From positions 1 through 33,505 of the forward strand of contig JAKQOG010000227.1 of the NCBI GenBank assembly GCA_029565395.1: 33,505 nt of DNA. Direction: 5' to 3'. Position 1 is the stretch's first letter; the number at the start of each line of letters is the position of its first letter. This document shows positions 23,886 through 30,796 of the stretch, one piece after another. Source of the DNA: Candidatus Hydrogenedentota bacterium (GTDB lineage: Bacteria > Hydrogenedentota > Hydrogenedentia > Hydrogenedentales > CAILVY01). Both the position numbers and the translations under genes were made by a program. The notes under the pieces were generated by a model. It was not told the DNA's origin. It worked only from the letters and a program-made list of their open reading frames with translations, and searched no databases.

Positions 23886-26800
23886 ATGATCAGACTGATA
23901 ACATCCTTTATAGCGGCGGCGATGGCGATCACGGCGGAGTCACAGGCGGCGTCCATCGAGTCGTTTCGGCTGGCGGGAGAATACTCGCTCGATGGTTTTG
24001 GGGGAATTCCCTTTCCCTGCGACCTCGACAATGACGGACACGCCGACGTGGTCTGGCTGCAAAGTCCGGGCATGTTCTATTCGAAGGTGTTTGATACGCC
24101 CCCGTATACGGGCCGTTTCAGTGAGGAGGAACGCAATCATTTCTGTCTTACGGCCACGGATGCATCGGGCAAGGTGCGCTGGCGGGTGGGAGAACCATGG
24201 GGCGGCAATCAGCCCTTCGTGTCTCACTCGGCGGAACGCGCCTTGGATATGGCGGACATAGACGGGGACGGCGCTGTGGAAATTGTCTGTGTCCGGCGCG
24301 ACGAAATCATTATCATCGACGGCAAAAGCGGCGAGGTGGAGAAAGCCGTCAAAGCGCCCGCGGACAATCCGCAGATCGTGCGTATCGGCCGCAGCGGCCC
24401 CGCGGCAATGAATTGGATCATTCTCGTGAAGAATGCGGAACGCTCCTACCCACCTCACGAATACGCCAACCCGGCCTGGTTTTACACGAGCGACTTAAAC
24501 CTGCTTAAGACATCCGACTACCTGGGCGCGGGTCATACGCCCCTTGTTTCCGATATGGATGGCGACGGGTTCGACGAGTACATTATCGGGTTTAATCTTG
24601 TCGACCATACGTTGGAGACGGTATGGCGGTTTCAACCGGTGGAGGAAAACCTGTGGGACGCCGGCGAAATGCACGCCGACGATATCGTCGTAGGTGACCT
24701 CGGAGGGAAACGATACGTCATCGTAGCGGCAAGTGACACCGCGTATGTTCTTGATGCAACGGACGGGCATCTCGTATGGAAACGCACACTGACGCATCCT
24801 CAGCACTGCCAAATCGGTCACTTTCACCCGGATTTGGAGGGAACGCAGGTCTTCATTCACAACAAGCGGGCCGAACTGCAGTTGTTCGACCCTCAGGGAA
24901 CAGAACTCTGGACCATAATGCCGCCCAAGAATTTTCCGCTTGGTGCGGCCGCGCCTTGCCGGCGGCAGGGTTTTCACGTGTTCAATCCGACCACGGTGCT
25001 TGAGGGCATGGGGCCGGAAGGCACGGATCTGCTGATCTTCACCGATGGCGGCTGGCCGTATGTCATCAATGGGCGCGGGGAACGCTGTCTCGAGTTTCCC
25101 CATACGCCGAACATAGCGCAGGATTGGGGCGAGGCGCCAGGCCGTCCGGATGACTACGGGTATGGCTACTATGCCCGTGTCGCGGATTTTGACGGAGACG
25201 GCGCAGTGGAGGTTCTAATCAATGATCGCCGATTTGCCTGGTTGTATGAGACAACACCGGCATCCCATCCGTCCACCCCGCCGCGTTCAGATGCGCGTGT
25301 ATTGCATGTTGATTTTGAAGGATACGTGGACGGCCTGGTGGGTGTCCTCGATGCCGGCGTGCGCTGGCTCGGCGATCCGTTCACAAACATCAAGCAGAAT
25401 AAAACTGAGATCGAAAACGACCCAGTGCGCGCCTATGCCGGACGGCGCTGTGCGCATGTACTCACGGATCAGCCCGAGCAACGGGGCCGGATTGTTCTGC
25501 AGCGGCGGTTTGACGCATCCGAGGTATCTGACGAGGCCGTTGAATTTGTCTTTCGTCCGGCGCTCGAAAATGGGGCCGACTTGCATGATTTTGTCGTATG
25601 GTCAGGCTTGGGATATCGATCGGGCCGTGCCGGGGTGACGCTCTACGCCAACGGCAGCGCGGCCGATGGCACGTACTCACTCGACATTGAGGCAGGTGGG
25701 AAAGAATCGTCTGCACGGATCGAAAATGTGGTGAAAGACCTCTGGCAATCGGAATGGAACCGATTCCTCCTCGCAAGGAACCGGGAACAGAAAACGGTGG
25801 ATCTGTGGATAGGTCCTCCGGATCATGAACGTTGGATCGGGTGTTACGAGGACTTGAACCCCGGAAACACCATTGGACGCGCCGAGTTCGGGGATCTATC
25901 AAAGGAACAGTGTGTTGGCTCTGGCTATTGGGACGACATCCGGATCGGGCGGGTGCTGGAACACGGCGGGGCGCCGGCCTCGCCTGAGATAACGCCGGAC
26001 ATGCGCAACAATATCCCTGTGATTACATATCCATTGCCGGTGGGAAAGGAAAAACAGCTCTTTTTGGACGATATTGCGGTGGAGACGATGGAAGGGCTTC
26101 AGCGGACCTTCCACACGCCCACTAAGCGCCCGGAGAATCCGATATTGATCCCGAAGGAGCCTTGGGAGAAAAACGGAAGGTTCTTCGTTCCGTTCGATGT
26201 TCTCCCTGAGGGTACGGAAGGCAAGCTGCGCGTTTGGTATGGATGCTATCGCAAATCTGAAAACAAGCTGACCTTCACGTGTGTTGCGGATTCGCCGGAC
26301 GGCCTGAAATGGGAGCGGCTCAACCTCGGTCTTTTCGATTTCGAGGGGTCGCGGGAAAACAATATCGTATGGCAGGGCCGGGGTGTGAAACCGAATTTCG
26401 ATCCACGCGATCCGGATCCCTCCCGACGGTACAAGGGCATGACGCGCGTGAATGGGTTCACGCCGCTGTTCTCGCCGGATGGAATCTACTGGACGATGGC
26501 GGATGCGCCCGCCATTGAACAGGCCTATGATGCCTCCACGGTACACTGGGAGCCCATCGGGGGGAAATGGATAGCCTCATGCAAGATCTTCAAAGATGGA
26601 AAACGCGCCCGCGGTTATGCGGAAAGCCGCGATTACCTGAACTGGAGCGACACGTATCCCATGTTGTACGCGGACGAGAACGACGCGCCGCAGGACGAAC
26701 TCTATGCAATGCGAATCTTCCGGTACGAAGGCCTGTACCTCGGCCTCTTAAAGGTGTATCACGTTGCCACGGACCGCTGCGACATCCAGTTGGCCGTCAG

Positions 26801-27329
26801 CCGTAACAGCCAATCCTGGGAAAGACCGTATCGAACCGCTTTTCTCGCTAATTCGGCAGAGCCGGGAAGCTACGACTACGGCAACCTTGATGAAGCCGGC
26901 GATCCGATTCGAATGGGAAACGCGTTGTGGTTTTTCTATGCGGGACGAAGCATTCTTCACCAGCAGCAGTCGCCGGATACCAACGGCTCCCTCTGTGCAA
27001 CCACATTGCGGCTCGACGGCTTTGTCTCGTTGGATGCACGGGGACAGGAAGGCGGCGTACTGACCACCAAGCCCCTAAGCCTTGAAGGCGAAACGCTTTT
27101 TATCAACGCCAATGCGGCGGATGGCCGCATCTGCGTTGAGATTATTGACGAGCACGGGGCTATTGTGGAGCCATTTTCACTGGATAACAGCATTGCGGTG
27201 AAGGAAGACGGCATCCGTCTTCCCCTTCACTGGGGCGGAGACGCGCGTATCGGAAATCTGAAAGGCAAAGCCATCAGAATCCGCTTCCACGTATTGAATG
27301 GCGATCTCTACGCGTTTTGGACCGAATGA
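23886..27329 (+). CDS. Secreted multidomain protein: FG-GAP/VCBS propeller, lectin-like domain, LFLDD propeller
   Basis: The ATG at 23886 has AGGAG 7 bases upstream. The 1147-residue product has a signal peptide (~1-21). The N-terminal ~470 residues form an integrin-like/VCBS beta-propeller with Ca-loop motifs DLDNDG (46), DIDGDG (124), DMDGDG (223) and DFDGDG (434), as also seen in PL11-type lyases. Residues ~475-700 (LHVDFEGYVDG through YWDDIRIGRV) look like a concanavalin-type domain. From 725 (QLFLDDIAVETMEGLQRT) to the end it is a paralogue of the divergently transcribed neighbour, with YADSPDGLKWERL-type blade motifs (here VADSPDGLKWERL), WFFYAGRS and the C-terminal LSLEGETLFINANAADGRICVEII. 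Probably an extracellular glycan-binding or cleaving protein; the activity is not assignable. Confidence 0.75.
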   Translation: MIRLITSFIAAAMAITAESQAASIESFRLAGEYSLDGFGGIPFPCDLDNDGHADVVWLQSPGMFYSKVFDTPPYTGRFSEEERNHFCLTATDASGKVRWRVGEPWGGNQPFVSHSAERALDMADIDGDGAVEIVCVRRDEIIIIDGKSGEVEKAVKAPADNPQIVRIGRSGPAAMNWIILVKNAERSYPPHEYANPAWFYTSDLNLLKTSDYLGAGHTPLVSDMDGDGFDEYIIGFNLVDHTLETVWRFQPVEENLWDAGEMHADDIVVGDLGGKRYVIVAASDTAYVLDATDGHLVWKRTLTHPQHCQIGHFHPDLEGTQVFIHNKRAELQLFDPQGTELWTIMPPKNFPLGAAAPCRRQGFHVFNPTTVLEGMGPEGTDLLIFTDGGWPYVINGRGERCLEFPHTPNIAQDWGEAPGRPDDYGYGYYARVADFDGDGAVEVLINDRRFAWLYETTPASHPSTPPRSDARVLHVDFEGYVDGLVGVLDAGVRWLGDPFTNIKQNKTEIENDPVRAYAGRRCAHVLTDQPEQRGRIVLQRRFDASEVSDEAVEFVFRPALENGADLHDFVVWSGLGYRSGRAGVTLYANGSAADGTYSLDIEAGGKESSARIENVVKDLWQSEWNRFLLARNREQKTVDLWIGPPDHERWIGCYEDLNPGNTIGRAEFGDLSKEQCVGSGYWDDIRIGRVLEHGGAPASPEITPDMRNNIPVITYPLPVGKEKQLFLDDIAVETMEGLQRTFHTPTKRPENPILIPKEPWEKNGRFFVPFDVLPEGTEGKLRVWYGCYRKSENKLTFTCVADSPDGLKWERLNLGLFDFEGSRENNIVWQGRGVKPNFDPRDPDPSRRYKGMTRVNGFTPLFSPDGIYWTMADAPAIEQAYDASTVHWEPIGGKWIASCKIFKDGKRARGYAESRDYLNWSDTYPMLYADENDAPQDELYAMRIFRYEGLYLGLLKVYHVATDRCDIQLAVSRNSQSWERPYRTAFLANSAEPGSYDYGNLDEAGDPIRMGNALWFFYAGRSILHQQQSPDTNGSLCATTLRLDGFVSLDARGQEGGVLTTKPLSLEGETLFINANAADGRICVEIIDEHGAIVEPFSLDNSIAVKEDGIRLPLHWGGDARIGNLKGKAIRIRFHVLNGDLYAFWTE

Positions 27330-27344
27330 GGCTCGAAGCGCAAA

Positions 27345-27530
27345 GGATCCGGATCATTTATTCCGGAATCACCCGTCCGCAATAAAACGGCTGGCCCAGC
27401 GCCGCCGATGGAGAAAAGCAAATCAACGTTGGGCCGGCCAAAGCTCATCACAAGCACGCCATTTTTCATCAAGAGCAGGTGGGGGTCGACACCGTGGTCC
27501 GCATAGAACCATTCCAGTTGGGATACAACC
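27345..27530 (-). pseudogene. Sialidase (BNR family) gene fragment
   Basis: Minus-strand translation gives QLEWFYADHGVDPHLLLM then KNGVLVMSFGRPNVDLLFS, which closely resembles the part of BNR-repeat sialidases reading G-x-P-x-L-x-x-L-x-NGVLV-x-S-x-GRP. Only about 55 residues remain. Beyond LLFSIGGAG the sequence loses the expected DG-x-G-x-x-W block (a shifted frame supplies a W), suggesting a frameshift. The upstream side is cut off by the end of the ATPase gene at 27532. It has no plausible start or signal peptide and is a decayed remnant. Confidence 0.6.
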
Positions 27531-27531
27531 C

Positions 27532-28872
27532 TTATCGGGCCGTTTCCTCTCCCAGCAACCAAGCACTCACCGGCAACCATCGGATCTCCGGCGGCAGTGG
27601 TTCGCGTGGCGGCACTGCATCAAATGTAAGCAGAAGGGGAATGGCTTCTGGATGTTCAGCGCTTGCAGCGAGCAGTGCGCGCACTTCGCGCTCCCACGTG
27701 CCCGGATTATCAAGCTCCGCGCTTACCTGGATTAGATAGCGTTCCCCCTGCGGTCCGGCCGTAAAGAAGTCCACTTCATACCCTTGAGCAGTGCGCAGGT
27801 AATCGGTTTCATGCCCGCGCCGTTCCAGTTCAAGCAGGACGGTGGTTTCGAGTGCGCTTCCAAGGTTTAGGCGTCCCGTACGTTCATACAGCGGGATGAG
27901 GGCCGGATCCACGGGATAGGCTTTCCGGGGATTCACCATCCGCTGGCGTTCCGAAGCCGTGTGCAATGAAACCGTCCGGACCAGGAACGCATCTTCCAGA
28001 TACGCCAGGTATTCGTGCAGCGTGTTTTTGCCTATCGGCATGCCTTGAGACTTCAGCGCGGCATAAAACTTCTGGACGCTGAAAAAGGATGCAGGATTGC
28101 CCAGGAGGTGACGTTGCATCCAACGCAGTGCAGCCGGGTTGGTGACGCCATGCCGTTCGATAACATCGCGAAGCGTAGCAATGTCCACATACGTGCGCAG
28201 CAGCGTGGTTCGATCTCGCAGAGGCAATCCCTGGGCTTCTGGAAAGCCCCCTTCCTCAAGATAATCGCGGAAATGTTTCTCAATGGCAGAACGGCCGGCT
28301 TTAGCCAATCTTTTCCAGGACGTTTTCGGTTCCGCGCCACGATGCCGTAGGAATTCCAGGAAACTGAAGGGATGAACAAGTACTTCGATCCCTCTGCCAC
28401 GCATACTGGTCGCCACTTCCCGGCTCAGCAAACGGGCTGACGATCCTGAAAGAAACAACTCGATCTGTTCCGTATCCATGAGGCGCCGGGCGAATTTCTC
28501 CCAGCCGGGCGCGGCTTGGATTTCGTCTAGAAACAATGTAACTGGCTTTCGGTCACGCCGTTCCGGATAAAGCGTGAAGTACTCCTCGACAATCCACTGC
28601 AGATCGGCCGTCTTTACCTCCGCGAGGCGTTCGTCCTCAAAGCTGAAATAGAGCAAGGCCTCACGAGGCATACCTGCGGCAAAACGCTCCGCCAGACATT
28701 GCCACAGAAACGTGGTTTTGCCGCTGCGGCGCATCCCGATCACTACCCGCGCTTTGCCCTTGATGCTTGGCACATGCACGTCCCTGCGCGTGTACGCCGG
28801 AATGGGCGCGGCCAATGCATCCACAATCTTTTGCCGGATGACCGTCCTTATTTGTCCTTCTTGTAAAGCCAT
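27532..28872 (-). CDS. AAA_14/DUF4143 ATPase
   Basis: The 446-residue protein has Walker A GMRRSGKTT (46-54), Walker B TLFLDEIQ (112-119), a sensor-type LFLSGSSARLLSRE, and a C-terminal DUF4143 region ending in a nuclease-fold-like YEVDFF strand. This is a common family of stand-alone P-loop ATPases in bacteria and archaea, often scattered by transfer. Its role is unknown; links to restriction-like or toxin-like functions have been proposed. The ATG at 28872 has AGGATA upstream, a strong promoter and a palindrome over its -10. It seems to have been inserted next to a sialidase remnant. It has no partner gene. Confidence 0.88.
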   Translation of the reverse strand: MALQEGQIRTVIRQKIVDALAAPIPAYTRRDVHVPSIKGKARVVIGMRRSGKTTFLWQCLAERFAAGMPREALLYFSFEDERLAEVKTADLQWIVEEYFTLYPERRDRKPVTLFLDEIQAAPGWEKFARRLMDTEQIELFLSGSSARLLSREVATSMRGRGIEVLVHPFSFLEFLRHRGAEPKTSWKRLAKAGRSAIEKHFRDYLEEGGFPEAQGLPLRDRTTLLRTYVDIATLRDVIERHGVTNPAALRWMQRHLLGNPASFFSVQKFYAALKSQGMPIGKNTLHEYLAYLEDAFLVRTVSLHTASERQRMVNPRKAYPVDPALIPLYERTGRLNLGSALETTVLLELERRGHETDYLRTAQGYEVDFFTAGPQGERYLIQVSAELDNPGTWEREVRALLAASAEHPEAIPLLLTFDAVPPREPLPPEIRWLPVSAWLLGEETAR

Positions 28873-28884
28873 ATATATCCTAAT

Positions 28885-28905
28885 TTATCTTTCTGAAAAA
28901 GATAA
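28885..28905. promoter_or_regulatory. Palindrome overlapping the -10 and start region of the ATPase promoter
   Basis: TTATCTTT (28885-28892), 5-base centre, AAAGATAA (28898-28905), a perfect 8-bp dyad. It covers part of the -10 and the predicted transcription start, where a repressor would block initiation; it could also form a 5' mRNA hairpin. Confidence 0.5.
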
Positions 28906-28931
28906 TATCATTTCAAAGGAAAAATGTCAAG
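28902..28931 (-). promoter_or_regulatory. Predicted promoter of the ATPase gene
   Basis: Minus-strand TTGACA (28931-28926), 18-bp spacer, TATTAT (28907-28902, 5 of 6). It lies about 30 bp before the start codon. Confidence 0.65.
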
Positions 28932-29017
28932 ACAATACGCCCATCCTGCGCTTCACTTCTCCCACGCCTGCGGAGCAACCCAACCTGATGGCTTATTACC
29001 GCCTGCCCGCACCATTG

Positions 29018-29926
29018 TTATTTCACCGTTTCAACCTCGAATACATGCAGGGTTGATGTGTTGTCTTCGGGAATGAAAAAGAACCGCACTCCATTGTTCA
29101 TGGATTCAACGTAGAATGGATTCTGCGTCCAGACGGGCATGGCGGGTGGCCGTACCGGCACGGGTACTTGATGTTGCGCACAAAGTTCCTCCACATGCAC
29201 GAGGTCTATCCCTCCAAGACGTAGAGAGGGAAACCGGTCTCCCTGCTGACTGTAGGTTTGGAACCCGCTGCACAAGAGATAAAGCGTTCCGGGAATCCGT
29301 TGCATGTCCTGGTAATCGATATAGTGGTTGCCGTTCGGTTTCATAACCGGATGTTCCGGGTTGGGCGCCGTCCATTTTCCCTCCTGCAGCGCGGTTTCCC
29401 ATCTGTAGAAACGGCGCGACCCCCAACTCACGGCAACGAGCAGATTCTTGTCCGGAAAGTGGGATACTGCTCCAAGGTGGTCGTGAAAGCGGAATACTTC
29501 CCGGCGTTGCAGGGTATCCGGATCGACGGTATACACGATGGAGAGGCTGTCGGGACGATAGGCGGCTACGGAGACCCAGATTTTTGTGCCGTCGTAATCG
29601 ATGCCACCCGGATGATACATCTCCCCCTCGCCCAGGGTTATTTCACGCAGCAGATTCCCTTCCCGGTCCATTTCAAACAGATGCCCTATCCCCTGACCGG
29701 CGGCACGGTCGACAACCTCAACGGAAGAGAGAAAGAAGCGGTCCCCTACTGCGGTCAGGCCTTGGGGATGAAACGTGCGAAAGCCGATCTTCACCGTCTC
29801 GGCAGGTTTCCAGGCTGTTGTTTTGTCTACCTGACGAAACGTATTTTCCAGGGTTATATCCCCATTCGCCGATGCTGCAGCCATTATGACTATCAGCAGG
29901 ACCATTCTGTACGTGGCAATGCTCAT
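29018..29926 (-). CDS. Secreted DUF6454-like beta-propeller protein
   Basis: The start is the ATG at 29926, with GGGAGA 8-10 bases upstream, rather than 16 codons earlier. The 302-residue product has a signal peptide (MSIATYRMVLLIVIMAAASANG). The mature part has propeller-like strands: FHPQGLTAVGDRFFLSSVEV, LFEMDREGNLLREI, YHPGGIDYDGTKIWVSVA, YTVDPDTLQRREV, then SWGSRRFYRWE and HVFEVETVK. This matches a family of unknown function (DUF6454, from memory). Function not known. It is divergent from the MgtC gene across a 105-bp region with an inverted repeat. Confidence 0.65.
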   Translation of the reverse strand: MSIATYRMVLLIVIMAAASANGDITLENTFRQVDKTTAWKPAETVKIGFRTFHPQGLTAVGDRFFLSSVEVVDRAAGQGIGHLFEMDREGNLLREITLGEGEMYHPGGIDYDGTKIWVSVAAYRPDSLSIVYTVDPDTLQRREVFRFHDHLGAVSHFPDKNLLVAVSWGSRRFYRWETALQEGKWTAPNPEHPVMKPNGNHYIDYQDMQRIPGTLYLLCSGFQTYSQQGDRFPSLRLGGIDLVHVEELCAQHQVPVPVRPPAMPVWTQNPFYVESMNNGVRFFFIPEDNTSTLHVFEVETVK

Positions 29927-29982
29927 ACGTTGTTTCTCCCAATCATCAGCCCAAAGGCAATCGCATTTCAACATCAGACCAC

Positions 29983-30011
29983 TTTAAAGGAGAATTTGAT
30001 TCCTCTTTAAA
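29983..30011. promoter_or_regulatory. Inverted repeat between divergent genes, possible operator
   Basis: TTTAAAGGAGAAT (29983-29995), TTG, ATTCCTCTTTAAA (29999-30011), a dyad matching at 11 of 13 positions per arm. It is centred between the DUF6454-like and MgtC genes, 57 bp and 21 bp from their starts. Confidence 0.45.
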
Positions 30012-30031
30012 CGGCACGCTAGTGTGTGGGC

Positions 30032-30790
30032 ATGTGGCAGCTCAGCGGTGCAATAGTGGAATTCATCCGTTCGGGGGGTGGCACCCTCACGGCCGCCATG
30101 GCCGAACATGCAGGTCTCGATGCGTTCGTCAAGTTTGCCGTGGCGCTGGTGCTTTCGGGCGCGGTGGGGTATGAACGTCAGCGGCGGGGCGAGGCGGCAG
30201 GGCTGCGCACCCATATTCTGGTGTGTCTGGGGTCTACGTTGTTGATGCTTGTCTCGAACTATCTTGCGCTCGAATGGATGACAAACCATGCGCAGGTCTG
30301 GCTGGACCGGGGGCGGATTGCGGCGGGGATTATTACCGGCGTGGGATTTCTTGGCGCGGGCGCCATCCTCCACTATGGGCGGGAACAACATGGTCTCACC
30401 ACCGCCGCCATGCTATGGTTCGTGGCCACGCTGGGCGTCGCCATCGGCCTGGGCTATTTCACCATTTCCGTGCTCGCCACCCTGTTTGCGCTCCTTGTGG
30501 TGATCGAATTGGGGCGTCTTGAAAAATTCATGCCCTCCCGGGGATATTTCCTGCTGGAAATGCGTGTGGACCGGAATGAGGCGGATATCGATGTCATTCA
30601 AACCGCGATTGAAAAAATGGGGGTATTGCGCGTTCGCGCCGCGCGCATTCAGTGTTCCTGCCAGGAAGACACCGTACACCTCACGTTCCGGATCGAATCG
30701 AAACGGGCCCATGATTTTGCATGGCTTGCCCGGCAACTGCACACCACCTTTTCCGCCGCCAAAGCGCTCACCTTCGAGCGGCACAATTAA
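30032..30790 (+). CDS. MgtC/SapB family inner-membrane protein
   Basis: The 252-residue protein (ATG 30032; a GTG two codons earlier at 30026 is an alternative) has a membrane domain with the MgtC hallmarks GYERQRRGEAAGLRTH and AAGIITGVGFLGAGAI, then two or three more helices. A soluble C-terminal domain (~165-252; YFLLEMRVDRNEADIDV) is of ACT-like type. MgtC proteins sit in the inner membrane and are tied to survival in low Mg2+, phosphate balance or inhibition of the F-ATPase; SapB-like ones in non-pathogens are less clear. The gene ends 6 bp from the convergent galactosidase stop. No strong ribosome site is visible. Confidence 0.85.
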   Translation: MWQLSGAIVEFIRSGGGTLTAAMAEHAGLDAFVKFAVALVLSGAVGYERQRRGEAAGLRTHILVCLGSTLLMLVSNYLALEWMTNHAQVWLDRGRIAAGIITGVGFLGAGAILHYGREQHGLTTAAMLWFVATLGVAIGLGYFTISVLATLFALLVVIELGRLEKFMPSRGYFLLEMRVDRNEADIDVIQTAIEKMGVLRVRAARIQCSCQEDTVHLTFRIESKRAHDFAWLARQLHTTFSAAKALTFERHN

Positions 30791-30796
30791 CCGTTT

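Noticed and set aside
27308..27580. Intact 90-residue gene
   Set aside because: Only its middle matches sialidases; it overlaps the ATPase stop and lacks a start signal, so I treat it as a remnant.
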